This document shows positions 1 through 9,956 of a stretch of 64,000 nt of DNA, one piece after another. The DNA is from JAUILH01 sp965230535 (GTDB lineage Bacteria > Bacteroidota > Bacteroidia > Flavobacteriales_D > JAUILH01). The translations under genes were made by a program, and so were the position numbers. Within the stretch, counting starts at the first letter, position 1. Every line of letters begins with the position of its first letter. Where the stretch lies: assembly GCA_965230535.1 (NCBI GenBank), contig OZ246009.1, positions 1,860,001 through 1,924,000 of the forward strand, in the 5' to 3' direction. The notes beneath the pieces are model-generated. The model worked only from the letters and a program-made list of their open reading frames with translations. It did no database searches and had not been told where the DNA came from.

Positions 1-72
1 ACCACAACTCACTAATCCTGCGCTCAAAACAACAGCGCTCAATCCATATACTAATTGTTTTCTCATCATCAT
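1..72 (-). CDS. Lipoprotein, N-terminus only (runs off left edge)
   Basis: Reading leftward from three in-frame ATG codons at 72-64, 24 codons are open to the window edge. The peptide has a basic start (MRKQ), a hydrophobic core and a lipobox LVSCG with the lipidated Cys at about residue 23. This is a lipoprotein signal peptide (type II), so the mature protein should be membrane anchored. It begins 24 bp downstream of the S41 protease stop and on the same strand, so the two are probably co-transcribed. The function cannot be judged from so short a piece. Confidence 0.6.
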   Translation of the reverse strand, partial: MMMRKQLVYGLSAVVLSAGLVSCG

Positions 73-96
73 AAATTCTTTCTGCAAAATTAGTAT

Positions 97-1893
97 TTAA
101 TTGTTCATCGCCAATTTCATTTTTCTATACTCGCCTGAATTCATTAATTCAATGGCCTTCTGAAGAGGATCATTCAAGACATTGATTACCTCATAGAACT
201 TATCACTGCTGTATAAATTGCTGGCGATAGAAGCCTTTAATCTAATGCTTAACATGTCTTTAGCAGACTCAAATCCTTCCTCATCAAACTCCAAACCTTC
301 TTTCTCTGCGTATTTAGTCAAATCCTCAATAGCGCCATTTTTGATTGGGTCAAAATTAGCCTGGTACTTGTCGAAAGACTTGTACTTCTTATTAATAGAT
401 TCTCTGTTATCATTTACATAAGTCAAACTAAAGGTATTTAAATGTCCTTTTCTGATAATGTCATAGAAGTAATCAGATTGAGAAGTAGTGTCCAATGGAA
501 CAAATACATCAGGAGAAATTCCTCCGCCACCGTATACGTCTCTTTTGGTCACCAGAGTGTTGTACTTCAATGAATCCGGGAAATCAATTTTGTCCTCATC
601 TGTTAATTCTCCAGACTCGAATCTGCTGTATTTCTCTTTGTAATAAGCTTCCAAACCATCATCATATGGCTTTTGAATAGATCTACCGGTAGGTGTGTAG
701 TATCTTGAAATCGTTAATCTCATAGCACTTTCATCCGGAAGCGTGATTTGACGTTGAACCAGACCTTTACCAAACGAACGTCTGCCAACAATTAATCCTC
801 TGTCCCAATCCTGAACTGCACCAGACACAATCTCAGAAGCAGAAGCTGAACTCTGGTCGATCAAAACAATCAATTCACCATTTTCAAAGCTTCCAAGTGT
901 ATTTGCAAAGTACTTGTCGGTTGGGAAAGCGCGCCCCTCGGTATATACAACTAACTGACGATCCGATAAAAACTCGTTGGCTAAGTCCACTGCTGTAGAC
1001 AAGTAACCACCTCCGTTTCCTTGAAGGTCAAGAATTAATTTTTTCATTCCCTGGCCTTTCAAAGTATCAAGCGCTTTATTGATTTCTTTCATAGTTGTGG
1101 CTGAAAAATTGTTCAGTTTGATGTAGCCAATTTCCGGTTGTACCATATAAGACGCCTCAACACTGTAAACCGGAATTTTATCTCTGGTAATTACAAAATC
1201 CAATAATTCATCAACACCTTTTCTTTTAATGGCAACAGATACCTGAGTTCCTTTTTTACCCAATAAACGATCTCTCACACCGGAGTTTTTAAGTCCTGTA
1301 CCAGCCACCAACTCACTATCAATCTTAATGATTTTATCTCCTGCAATGATGCCCAACTTTTCCGAAGGTCCGTTTGGAATAGGGTTAACCACCATCAAAG
1401 TGTCTTTAAGAATTTGAAAACGAATCCCGATTCCTTCAAAATTACCTTTTAATGGTGTGTTCATTTCTTTATACTGCTCAGAAGTAAAGTAGCCGGTATG
1501 TGGATCCAGTTCTTCTAACATCTTTCTAATACCATGATCCACCAGGTCCGCACGATCAATAGAATCGTGAGCAACTTTGTGCAGTTCTTCAAACAAAGCA
1601 TTAAAGCTGGCCATTGGCATACTCTCTTTATAGAACTTTTTCACCCATTTTTCTGCCTTGTTAGAATCAATAGTTTCCGCCATGGCCATCATAGCCGTTT
1701 TGGTCAGAGAGCTGGTATTCACCTTATCTACATAATACCCATCAACATAGGTATACACATATCTGAATTTAATGGTGGTTTCAAGTGAGTTGTAGCCTCC
1801 GTCATCTGTGTCATCCTGAGCTAATAGCGTCAATGGGAATAACAACAATACAGAAGCAAAGGTCTTTATAAGGAAGTGTTTTGGTCTGAACAT
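97..1893 (-). CDS. S41 family C-terminal processing peptidase (CtpA/Prc-like)
   Basis: A 598-residue periplasmic serine protease. The signal peptide ends near LLAQ (residue 26). A helical N-terminal part is followed by a PDZ domain at about 150-230 (GIGIRF, AGDKI) and an S41 core at about 240-430. The catalytic Ser lies in SSASASE (about residue 350) and the Lys in FGKG (about 375), the Ser/Lys dyad of tail-specific proteases. About 150 residues follow the core, as is common in Bacteroidota homologues. Family members clip the C-termini of periplasmic or outer-membrane proteins. The ATG at 1893 precedes a clean signal peptide. The specific substrate is unknown. Confidence 0.9.
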   Translation of the reverse strand: MFRPKHFLIKTFASVLLLFPLTLLAQDDTDDGGYNSLETTIKFRYVYTYVDGYYVDKVNTSSLTKTAMMAMAETIDSNKAEKWVKKFYKESMPMASFNALFEELHKVAHDSIDRADLVDHGIRKMLEELDPHTGYFTSEQYKEMNTPLKGNFEGIGIRFQILKDTLMVVNPIPNGPSEKLGIIAGDKIIKIDSELVAGTGLKNSGVRDRLLGKKGTQVSVAIKRKGVDELLDFVITRDKIPVYSVEASYMVQPEIGYIKLNNFSATTMKEINKALDTLKGQGMKKLILDLQGNGGGYLSTAVDLANEFLSDRQLVVYTEGRAFPTDKYFANTLGSFENGELIVLIDQSSASASEIVSGAVQDWDRGLIVGRRSFGKGLVQRQITLPDESAMRLTISRYYTPTGRSIQKPYDDGLEAYYKEKYSRFESGELTDEDKIDFPDSLKYNTLVTKRDVYGGGGISPDVFVPLDTTSQSDYFYDIIRKGHLNTFSLTYVNDNRESINKKYKSFDKYQANFDPIKNGAIEDLTKYAEKEGLEFDEEGFESAKDMLSIRLKASIASNLYSSDKFYEVINVLNDPLQKAIELMNSGEYRKMKLAMNN

Positions 1894-2021
1894 GCGTTTT
1901 GTCTTTATTTTATCTTAAGATACTTAACTTAATCCAAATCTGTTACGAAAATTACACGAAAGCGTAATTTTTAGGTACTGACGGATAACAAAATACGAAC
2001 ATAAACCGTACCTTATTTCAT

Positions 2022-2759
2022 ATGTTCGCCATTTTTAACATTTTTTTTGTTTTTGTACTGATGTCCATTCCGGCAGATGATTTTAAATCCGATCAAAAGA
2101 AGCACTCCAGAGTCAAGGAAGCTTATACTCAAAAGGAAGCCAAAGTAAAATCGTACGTCAAGGCGGCCGGTTTAGATTACGCTTCTGTTCAACTCCATAT
2201 AAGAGCCTTTAAAGAAGAGCGTGAACTGCAAATTTGGGGCAAAGACAAGAACCATACAAAGTACAAGTTAATCCATACATATAGATTTTGCAGATTGTCT
2301 GGTAAACTGGGACCAAAAAGAAAACGTGGAGACGGACAGGTACCAGAAGGTTTGTATTATATAGACAGGTTTAATCCATGGAGCAATTTCCATTTATCTC
2401 TGGGCATTAACTATCCTAACCAGTCAGACAGAAAGAAAAGTCCTCATAAAGACTTGGGAGGCGATATATTTATTCATGGTAACTGTGTGACCATTGGTTG
2501 TATTCCAATTACTGATGACAAGATAAAAGAGCTGTATATTTTGTGTGTTGAAGCGAAGAACAATGGGCAGCAGAAAATCCCGGTTCATATCTTTCCTTTT
2601 AAAATGGATATGGAATTGCTCATTGCCTGGAATAGTAAAAGCGAAACCAAATTGATCAATTTCTGGATGAAGCTCAAAGAGATATACGATCAATTTGAGG
2701 CTACGAAGGAGGATATTTCCTATTCAATTAACGGTGATGGAGATTACGTTTTGAAGTAA
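2022..2759 (+). CDS. YafK-like L,D-transpeptidase family protein
   Basis: A 245-residue protein with a hydrophobic N-terminal export signal (about residues 1-17). The YkuD/YafK active-site block FIHGNCVTIGC includes His152 and the presumed nucleophile Cys160. The spacing and the extra Cys after HG match the YafK branch, which modifies or hydrolyses peptidoglycan cross-links or lipoprotein links, rather than classical YcfS-type enzymes. Upstream, KLGPKRKRGDGQVPEGLY is the usual substrate-loop region (xTPxG-like) of this fold. It is divergently transcribed from the S41 protease with 128 bp between them. The family call is solid; the exact reaction is inferred. Confidence 0.85.
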   Translation: MFAIFNIFFVFVLMSIPADDFKSDQKKHSRVKEAYTQKEAKVKSYVKAAGLDYASVQLHIRAFKEERELQIWGKDKNHTKYKLIHTYRFCRLSGKLGPKRKRGDGQVPEGLYYIDRFNPWSNFHLSLGINYPNQSDRKKSPHKDLGGDIFIHGNCVTIGCIPITDDKIKELYILCVEAKNNGQQKIPVHIFPFKMDMELLIAWNSKSETKLINFWMKLKEIYDQFEATKEDISYSINGDGDYVLK

Positions 2760-2844
2760 TCTAGAATACAATAATGCGCCTGTCTTTAATTTCCTCAATT
2801 AGAACTTTTTCCTTATTTTTAGCTTGTTGCTAAATTAAAATTAT

Positions 2845-4476
2845 ATGAAAAAAAGTTTACTTCTTGCAGGGGTAATTATGCTTGGGAGCGCCGCTGTTGC
2901 GCAGAGAAGCGTTGATATTGACCCTTATAGTTCTTTGAACGACCACTTGAATTATGACAGGAATCTTGAGCAGATTCATTTTGATCCTCTGAACATGGCT
3001 AAGGTAATGGCTGAGGATTCTGACGGAAAAGACGGAACCAGCTATAAAATCTGTAGATTCCATGATGTAGATAAATCGCTTGAAAATGGCGGGACCTGGG
3101 TGGACGTACCAGGCGGAAAGCTATGGCGTTTGTCTATGACTTGTGAAGGAGCTCTGGCTACCTACATCACTTATGATGATTTTTACATTCCGGATGGTGC
3201 ATACATGCACGTATACAACGGAGATAAATCTGACATCATTGGAGCTTTTACCAATGCAAACTATTCTGGACATAAAGAATTCGCTACGGGAATTGTAGCA
3301 GGTGAAACAGCTATCATTGAATACTACGAGCCAAATTACGTTTCTGGAAAAGGAAAAATTTCTGTTGATCAAATTGCTCACTGTTACAGAGGCGTGGATG
3401 ATTTTGTTGAGAAGAAAGAAAGAGGATCAGATCCTTGTCAGGTAGATGTAAGATGTTCTGAAGGAGATAACTGGGGACCACAAATTGATGCGACCGTTCG
3501 TTTATTGATCGGTGGTGGATGGTGTTCTGGTTCTGTGATGAACAATACCAATGTAGATTGTAAGCCTTACGTATTAACGGCATTACACTGTGGTGAAATT
3601 TCAGCTTCTCAGTTGAATTCTGCTATTTTCTACTTTAGAAGACAAAGAGCTAACTGTGGAAGTGGTGCTTTGGAAGGAACTCAATCTATTACAGGAGCTT
3701 CCAGATTATCTGATAGTAATGACGGTGGAGGAAACTCAGGAAGTGATTACTTATTGGTAGAGTTGAACAGTGACATTCCTTGGTCTTACCAGGCTTACTA
3801 TGCTGGATGGAACAAGTCGACTACAGCTGCTAGTTCTGGTGTTTCTACTCACCACCCTTCTGGAGATGTTAAGAAGATTTCTACTTTCTCTAATAACCTG
3901 TTAAACGCTGGTTGGGGAATCCCTGGTACGCATTGGAGAGTTACCTGGACTGGTACTGCCAATGGACATGGTGTAACAGAAGGTGGTTCTTCAGGATCTC
4001 CTATCTGGGATCAGAATGGATACCACGTTGGTCAGTTAACTGGAGGTAGTTCATACTGTACTGCTACAAGTAGCCCTGATTTATATGGAAAAATGTCTTA
4101 TAACTGGAGTGGAAACAGTAACCCAACAGGAGGTGACTTATCTAACTGGTTGGACCCAACAGGGGCTATGACAGGAGATACTTTTGATGGAACTTATGCC
4201 CCATGTGCTAACAATATCGAAGAGGCAACATTAGAATTGAAAACGAATATTTATCCAAACCCTTCTTCTGGTTTATTTACAATCGAGATGAGAGATGTAT
4301 TGGATAACTTAACTGTTGAAATTTACAACTCTGTTGGAGCTCTTGTTGAGACTTTTGACATGTCTAACAGATATGTACATTCTATCGATCTTACAGGAAT
4401 GGAAGACGGTATGTACTACGCAAGATTTAAATCAAGAACTGCAAGTGTTACTAAGAGCATTCAGCTGATTAGATAA
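2845..4476 (+). CDS. Secreted trypsin-like serine protease with T9SS type A sorting domain
   Basis: A 543-residue exported protein with a signal peptide ending AVAQ (residue 20). An N-terminal beta-rich prodomain (about 25-190) precedes a chymotrypsin-fold protease. The catalytic triad is His in LTALHCG (about 247), Asp in SDYLLVEL (about 299) and Ser in GGSSGSP (about 382). Several Cys residues suggest disulfides like those of lysyl endopeptidases. The last ~75 residues form a T9SS type A sorting domain (IYPNPSSG start, SIQLIR end), so the enzyme should cross the outer membrane and be attached or released. Lysyl specificity is possible but cannot be read directly. A strong terminator follows at 4499. 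Confidence 0.88.
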   Translation: MKKSLLLAGVIMLGSAAVAQRSVDIDPYSSLNDHLNYDRNLEQIHFDPLNMAKVMAEDSDGKDGTSYKICRFHDVDKSLENGGTWVDVPGGKLWRLSMTCEGALATYITYDDFYIPDGAYMHVYNGDKSDIIGAFTNANYSGHKEFATGIVAGETAIIEYYEPNYVSGKGKISVDQIAHCYRGVDDFVEKKERGSDPCQVDVRCSEGDNWGPQIDATVRLLIGGGWCSGSVMNNTNVDCKPYVLTALHCGEISASQLNSAIFYFRRQRANCGSGALEGTQSITGASRLSDSNDGGGNSGSDYLLVELNSDIPWSYQAYYAGWNKSTTAASSGVSTHHPSGDVKKISTFSNNLLNAGWGIPGTHWRVTWTGTANGHGVTEGGSSGSPIWDQNGYHVGQLTGGSSYCTATSSPDLYGKMSYNWSGNSNPTGGDLSNWLDPTGAMTGDTFDGTYAPCANNIEEATLELKTNIYPNPSSGLFTIEMRDVLDNLTVEIYNSVGALVETFDMSNRYVHSIDLTGMEDGMYYARFKSRTASVTKSIQLIR

Positions 4477-4498
4477 TACAAGAAGTGTTTAATAGAAA

Positions 4499-4528
4499 AA
4501 CCCGATTCGATTTCGAATCGGGTTTTTT
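4499..4528. terminator. Bidirectional rho-independent terminator
   Basis: A perfect 12-bp inverted repeat (4499-4510 and 4513-4524, core cccgattcga) with a 2-nt loop. It is followed by a T run on the plus strand and, read leftward, by a T run from the preceding A run. It sits between the convergent trypsin-like protease gene and the long leftward unit ending at 4628, so it can serve both. Confidence 0.9.
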
Positions 4529-4627
4529 GTTGCTTTACCCCCATACGGTAATTCAAATCAGAGTATTTGTTCGTTTCAGAAGGTACTTTGGTAAAAGTAT
4601 GAGACATCAAAAAGGAATCATATTGAG

Positions 4628-6649
4628 CTATACTCGAATTCCCAGGATGCAAATGTCATCTATCTGCTCTAAATCTCCTTTCCAGGATTCAATAGAGTCT
4701 TTAAGAACTTCTTTTTGTTTACCAGATTCTTCAGCCGAGAGTTCAACCATAAGCGCTTTAAGATTCTTAATCTTGAATTTCTTACCTCTCGGGCCACCAA
4801 ACTGATCCTGATAGCCATCTGAACACATATAAATCATGTCATTCTTTTGCAATTCGAATGAATGATCAGTGAAAGGTTCAGGATGGTCATAATCACTTTT
4901 TCCTATGGGATGTTTGTCGCCTTTTAAAATCTTGATTTCTTTATTCCTGACAACAAAAATTGGATTTTTAGCTGCTGCATAGTACATGGTCATAGTCGAC
5001 TCATCTATGGCAGCAATGGAAATATCCATGCCGTCTCGGATGGTTTCCTTTTCAGATTCAAAAATTGAGAAAATCCCCTGATTCAAAAAATCCAAAGCCT
5101 GAGCAGGGGAGTTTACTGACTTATCTGATTTTCCCAGTTTGAGATAATTGAGCCCCAAAATACTTACCAGAGCGCCAGGAATACCATGCCCGGTACAATC
5201 TCCCACAGAGAATACTTTCAAGGTTTGTTTGGCATTGTTTACAGCAGTCCCGCACCAATAGAAATCACCACTGAGCTTATCCTTTGGCATGTACAATACA
5301 AAATGATCGGGGAAGAGTTTTGAGATCTGGGCATTGTCTGGAATAATGGCTGTTTGAATACGTTGGGCATAGTCGATACTGTCATGTATTTCTTTGTTCT
5401 TTTTCTCAACCATTTTCTTCTGGTTGGCAATGAGTCTGTTCTGTTTTTTACTTACGTTTAACAATCTAAACACAAAAAACAGAGATCCGAGAACAAGAAT
5501 GAGAGCGACAACAGCAACGGCTATGATCTGTTTTTGACGGTTATTTTGAGCCTTTTGCCTTTCGTTGTCCTTTTGAACCAGTCTTTTCTCTTTTTCTTTA
5601 ATTCTATTGCTCTCGCTAAGTAGCCTAATCTCCCTTTTGTTTTCCTCTTCATCATGGATGATCTGGAGTTCTGCAATTTTCCTGTTGTTTTCAACGGTAA
5701 GAACAGAGTCATTCATTTCAACGTATTGTTCCAGATATTTTATTGATGAATCGGAATTAATGGTTCTGTAAGCTCTTGACAATCCTCTGTATGTACTGGG
5801 TAAGTAGAAGAACTTGTTATATTTTTCCATGATTGTTTTGGCCCTTTCGAAATTTTCGATAGCCAGGGAGTAGTTTCCCGCTTTCAGAAGCACTTCACCT
5901 GCGCCAGAGAATACAAGTCCACTGTAATCAGGAAATTGATTGGGATCTCCAATGTTTTTAATCGCAGAGTCTGCAAAAGCCCAGGACTTTTCTATATCAT
6001 CCCATTCCAAATAGATTTTAGCGGCTTCAATCTGAGCATAGCCTACTAGAACAGTATATGGTGAATTCCTGAATGGCTTGGCTCCTCCAATAATCAAATC
6101 AATGGCTTCATCTTTTCTTGGACCATTCGCCAATAGAATACCCAATTCAATCATGGCTTGTCCCTGAGTGATGGTATCACCAATTACTCCGCACAGGCTA
6201 ATACATTTTTCATAGTAAGGGGTAGCCAGGTCATAATCTTCCTGATTAGACAATACAGCGGCAGTCTCGAAATATGCTGCAGCAAGGGCCTTTTTCTCAA
6301 GATCAGTTTTAGGATTCTTTAAAACTTCCTGACGTCTGAGATGAGATTTTAAGGTAGCGGGTCTGTTGTTTAAATCTCCATAAGAATGGGCCATTAAACG
6401 ATACAGTGAAGCAAGAAATATGCGGTTTTCGACTTTGGCGGTATCCTTTTCCAGCAGCAAACAATACTCCAGCGATTTAGCAGGGTCTGTTTTTTGGATT
6501 TTGCGTCCGTCCCCGATGATGATTTGAAATCTCTTGTCGTAAGATAAGGTATCAGATAGTTTGTTTAGTGTAGAATCATCTATTTGAGCTCCACTGAAGA
6601 ATGGGAGAAATGTGACGAGACAGATCAAACAAGATAAGAAACGGATCAT
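4628..6649 (-). CDS. TPR sensor with membrane-anchored SpoIIE/PP2C-type phosphatase
   Basis: A 673-residue protein with a signal peptide (about 1-21), a tetratricopeptide-repeat region (about 60-330) and a charged coiled coil. One transmembrane helix follows (about 375-395, VVALILVLGSLFFVF), then a second short coiled coil and a SpoIIE-type phosphatase domain (about 430-673). Metal-binding acidic motifs are visible in SGDFYWCG, VGDCTGHGIPGALVS and MCSDGYQDQFGG. The layout implies a periplasmic TPR sensor driving cytoplasmic Ser/Thr dephosphorylation, probably in a partner-switch pathway. No anti-sigma factor or antagonist gene is adjacent. It is the last gene of the leftward unit, 43 bp after the arylsulfotransferase-like gene. 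Confidence 0.88.
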   Translation of the reverse strand: MIRFLSCLICLVTFLPFFSGAQIDDSTLNKLSDTLSYDKRFQIIIGDGRKIQKTDPAKSLEYCLLLEKDTAKVENRIFLASLYRLMAHSYGDLNNRPATLKSHLRRQEVLKNPKTDLEKKALAAAYFETAAVLSNQEDYDLATPYYEKCISLCGVIGDTITQGQAMIELGILLANGPRKDEAIDLIIGGAKPFRNSPYTVLVGYAQIEAAKIYLEWDDIEKSWAFADSAIKNIGDPNQFPDYSGLVFSGAGEVLLKAGNYSLAIENFERAKTIMEKYNKFFYLPSTYRGLSRAYRTINSDSSIKYLEQYVEMNDSVLTVENNRKIAELQIIHDEEENKREIRLLSESNRIKEKEKRLVQKDNERQKAQNNRQKQIIAVAVVALILVLGSLFFVFRLLNVSKKQNRLIANQKKMVEKKNKEIHDSIDYAQRIQTAIIPDNAQISKLFPDHFVLYMPKDKLSGDFYWCGTAVNNAKQTLKVFSVGDCTGHGIPGALVSILGLNYLKLGKSDKSVNSPAQALDFLNQGIFSIFESEKETIRDGMDISIAAIDESTMTMYYAAAKNPIFVVRNKEIKILKGDKHPIGKSDYDHPEPFTDHSFELQKNDMIYMCSDGYQDQFGGPRGKKFKIKNLKALMVELSAEESGKQKEVLKDSIESWKGDLEQIDDICILGIRV

Positions 6650-6692
6650 GACATCAATTTACTCATCTTTTTTATAATGGAGTATTGTCTGA

Positions 6693-8282
6693 CTAAATAA
6701 CCACGACCTTTCTAATCGCCGTAGCATCTCCAACCTGAATGTGCACGTAATACATACCTGTTGGCAAATTGATGTTATCTGTTCTTCCGTTGGTAGTCTT
6801 AACCAGTTGTCCCGTATGATTAAACACTTTTATCTGATCTATTGACCTTTCAGTTAGAATATCCAAAGTGTTATTCTGTACAGGGTTGACGATTTTGATG
6901 TCATCTAAGCTGAGATCATGGATGCCTAACAAACCTGCCACACAAGAATCAGATAAAGTGTTTACATTTTCCAGAATTCCAATAGGCGTGAGGTTTTGGC
7001 CATTAAAGCCTGAATAATTGCTTGGATATTTCTCAATTCTAAAGGTGGTATTGTCGTTAACTCCTGGAACGAAACTTCCCTGGCTATAAATACTCGTACC
7101 TGCCGGATTCCTGTACACCCATGTGATGTCACCGTTTTTAGCCACTTCAACACACGTTCCGGTAGAGGTGATTGTCATCAACATATTCCCATTTTCGGTT
7201 TGAATGACACCACATTTTTTTGATTCGAGAACAGGATTTCCTAATACGTTGCCATTCCAATTCCAATCATCATTTATAGGGTCGAACTTACCAGCTGTTT
7301 TGGTATACGCACCAGAAACAAAATTTGGTTCTACCAGATGAATAGCACTGTTGCCAACATTCCCAATTCCACCATTATTAAATACACTGATTTTTCCTGA
7401 ATCTGGTGAGTATTGAGTGATCCACTTGGCATCATGTTGTCTGAAAAGTGTTTGATCTGAAGCGCCTCCTTGTTGATAAACCTGAGGATTTCCCCATCTC
7501 CAAAGCAAATCTCCACCCATTCCGGAATTACCTCCTGTATGACCAGCTGCTTCTGCTGTAGTGGTGCTGTGGTCAATGATATAAATCTCATCAGTATGTC
7601 TGGCAGACAGTAGTATTTGATCGAGATGTTCGTTGTAGTCTATTCCATTAAAATGAACATAGTCCGAATTTCCATGGAAGTTGATATCCAAAAGTTCAGG
7701 ATGGTTAACTACCACACCGTAATTGTCTTTTGTGTTGTCGAATTCCTGTACTAAATGATCAAAGAAACGCCATTCCCATACAATGTTCGCAGAGTGACTG
7801 CCAACAGGTTCGATTTCCACAATCTTTTCAAATCTATGAGCTGCTGTGGCCATTGCAGGGTCTTTTCCTGCATCAATCGTCTCCGCAATTGTATACTGAT
7901 CTCTGACGATTAAAAGAATGTTCCCGTTAGGAAGTGGTTCAATGTCGTGATGTTGTTGTAAGCCATTTCCATCAAGATCGTAAGACCATACCAGATTGCT
8001 GTTCCAGTCTCTGATTTCAACAGAATCTTTGCCCGCTCTCAATAGATTGCCGTTTTCCAGTAAATAACAAGTCAGTCCGGGACGTTCCGAAAAAGTCCAC
8101 TCATGAATTTTCTCACCACAATTGTCTATCAGGTAAACCTGTTCATTTTTCTCGGGTGTGATTAGAATGTAACCATCCGAAACATTGCCATTGTGTTCAA
8201 TTAAACCTATGTCGTTTTGTGCATATGCAACACAAGTACATAGAACCAGACAGGCAGATAAAATCTTTGAAAGCGTAATCAT
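6693..8282 (-). CDS. Arylsulfotransferase-like beta-propeller protein with T9SS sorting domain
   Basis: A 529-residue secreted protein with a signal peptide ending VAYAQ. A propeller-like body carries repeated WxW/YxxDxxG blocks (HEWTF, LLENGNLLRAG, HHDIEPLPNGNILLIV, FHGNSDYVHFNGIDYN). These resemble the arylsulfate sulfotransferase (ASST) family, whose members move sulfate between phenolic compounds. The C-terminal ~75 residues (IVNPVQNNTLDI start, IRKVVVI end) are a T9SS type A sorting domain, so the protein is exported to the cell surface. The catalytic His of ASST enzymes could not be assigned with certainty; a non-enzymatic surface propeller is possible. The gene begins 1 bp after the channel gene stop. 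Confidence 0.78.
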   Translation of the reverse strand: MITLSKILSACLVLCTCVAYAQNDIGLIEHNGNVSDGYILITPEKNEQVYLIDNCGEKIHEWTFSERPGLTCYLLENGNLLRAGKDSVEIRDWNSNLVWSYDLDGNGLQQHHDIEPLPNGNILLIVRDQYTIAETIDAGKDPAMATAAHRFEKIVEIEPVGSHSANIVWEWRFFDHLVQEFDNTKDNYGVVVNHPELLDINFHGNSDYVHFNGIDYNEHLDQILLSARHTDEIYIIDHSTTTAEAAGHTGGNSGMGGDLLWRWGNPQVYQQGGASDQTLFRQHDAKWITQYSPDSGKISVFNNGGIGNVGNSAIHLVEPNFVSGAYTKTAGKFDPINDDWNWNGNVLGNPVLESKKCGVIQTENGNMLMTITSTGTCVEVAKNGDITWVYRNPAGTSIYSQGSFVPGVNDNTTFRIEKYPSNYSGFNGQNLTPIGILENVNTLSDSCVAGLLGIHDLSLDDIKIVNPVQNNTLDILTERSIDQIKVFNHTGQLVKTTNGRTDNINLPTGMYYVHIQVGDATAIRKVVVI

Positions 8283-8283
8283 A

Positions 8284-9951
8284 TTATCTCAATATTTTTC
8301 GAACGAAGGCCACAGTAAAATACGACATCATAAACAAACCAACAAATCCCTCAATGCTGGAAATGACACGAATAACACCCCAGGGCGCATAATCTCCGTA
8401 GCCAATTGTAAGGAAAGTGATGGCGCTGTGATAAAAAGAAGTTGCCAATTCGCTCATATTTTCCGGTGGATCAAATCCAGGTCTTAGGTCTCCATGGCCT
8501 GTGTGAATCATTGCGTAGAACAGGAAACTAAAAAGTACATAGATCACAAGCATACTAAGCAGTACACGAATGGGATCTGTAGCGTAAACTCCCATCTTAT
8601 CGAATACCAGTTGCTGAAACCATTTGGCAGGGTAGGCGGTGATCTTCTGAAACAAATTGCCTTTTAGCCTTTGTTCGTGCAAATATTTTAGCTCGTATCG
8701 TTTGAATTTAACGTAGGCTTTATCTTCATCTTCGTACTGCCCGGTACTACCAAAATCTTCTTTAAGAATGCGGAATTGTTCTGCTTTTTGTTGATGAGTA
8801 GCGCTTGCCTGATTTTCGATCAAAGCTTCTACGTGATTGTCCTCATAATCCAGAATGATCTTACCAAGATTTCTCAGACCATTGATTTTCATTTCCCGAA
8901 TGTCTACATCAGAAAAACCAGTCTTCAAATCAATCACATCCCTCACAATGGTATTTGATAGATCCAGAACCGTACAACGATTTACTCTTAGGTCTAAGTA
9001 GTTGTTTAGATGACATGATTTAAAAGAAAGTCCTCCCATCACACTCTGGAAGAAAGACAGATTCCCCTGGCCGAAACTAGCGCTTTCGAAATTGACATTC
9101 TCGTCTCCAAAATTGGTCATTTCAAAAGAAATGTGTCCGGTTCCAAAAGAAGCACTTTTAAAACTCTTTCGTCCCTTTCCAAACTCACTTTCATCAAAAT
9201 GAACGTTGGCATCTCCAAATTCAGCTCTTCTGAAATCCAATTTTCCATCTCCGAATTCAACCCTTCTGAAATCGACACGTTTGCCTTCAAAAATACATTT
9301 ATCAAAACTCACATCTCCCTTGTCAAATTTGGAGAAATGGAACTCTACAGACCCTTTACCGAACATCACACTCTTGAAATTGACTTTTCCCGAGCCAAAT
9401 TGCGTATTCACAAAAGACAAGTTTCCGATATTAATGAGTCCTTCGAAATTCTTATAACCTTTTGAAAAATGAGCGTATTGAAAATTGGTATGACCTCTTC
9501 CGAAGAAAGCTTTGGAAAAGTCTACATCCATATCTGCGAAACTACATTTTAAGAAACTCAGGTTTCCGTTTCCAAAACAGGTATTCACAAAGGTGCAGCT
9601 CTCGCCTTCAAAAGCGCCATATGAAAAATCAATGGTATCGTCGGCTTCAAAGAATGCGTTTAGGGCAGAGAAGTTAGACAAAATAACTGGCGACATGCCT
9701 TTTAGATCAAACTTATCGCGGTAAGCGTTCAGAGAGAAGTTCTTGATGTAGCAATTGTTCAGTTCAAGAGCTTCACCCGCTTTGATGATGTCGTAGATGG
9801 CATCAGCTTCAACCACACCATATTCTTTGGTGTTCTGAACATTCTCAATGTCGTCTATAAAAGTAACTCTGGCAGTTTGAGTCAGCTGCTTTGTTCCCGT
9901 ATTAAAGGGCTTATCTACTATTTCAGTTTTGAATGATAAATAATTCGACAT
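8284..9951 (-). CDS. Potassium-channel protein with N-terminal 12-residue beta-helix-like repeats
   Basis: A 555-residue protein without a signal peptide. Residues about 108-292 consist of some 15 tandem 12-residue repeats of pattern FxxAxFGxGxvx (for example FKSASFGTGHIS). They resemble the pentapeptide-repeat (Pentapeptide_3-like) right-handed beta-helix, but with a 5+7 periodicity. A linker (about 330-455) leads to a two-TM pore: TM1 about 462-485, the selectivity filter TIGYGD near 514, and TM2 about 528-552. The filter is canonical for K+. The repeat domain should be cytoplasmic and may sense a ligand or mechanical input; this is inference. The gene lies 5 bp downstream of a small membrane-protein gene in the same unit. 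Confidence 0.85.
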   Translation of the reverse strand: MSNYLSFKTEIVDKPFNTGTKQLTQTARVTFIDDIENVQNTKEYGVVEADAIYDIIKAGEALELNNCYIKNFSLNAYRDKFDLKGMSPVILSNFSALNAFFEADDTIDFSYGAFEGESCTFVNTCFGNGNLSFLKCSFADMDVDFSKAFFGRGHTNFQYAHFSKGYKNFEGLINIGNLSFVNTQFGSGKVNFKSVMFGKGSVEFHFSKFDKGDVSFDKCIFEGKRVDFRRVEFGDGKLDFRRAEFGDANVHFDESEFGKGRKSFKSASFGTGHISFEMTNFGDENVNFESASFGQGNLSFFQSVMGGLSFKSCHLNNYLDLRVNRCTVLDLSNTIVRDVIDLKTGFSDVDIREMKINGLRNLGKIILDYEDNHVEALIENQASATHQQKAEQFRILKEDFGSTGQYEDEDKAYVKFKRYELKYLHEQRLKGNLFQKITAYPAKWFQQLVFDKMGVYATDPIRVLLSMLVIYVLFSFLFYAMIHTGHGDLRPGFDPPENMSELATSFYHSAITFLTIGYGDYAPWGVIRVISSIEGFVGLFMMSYFTVAFVRKILR

Positions 9952-9956
9952 CCGGC

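Noticed and set aside
9040..9650. Short periodic DNA repeats resembling a repeat array
   Set aside because: They encode the 12-residue protein repeats of the channel gene; there are no spacers or identical repeats as in CRISPR.
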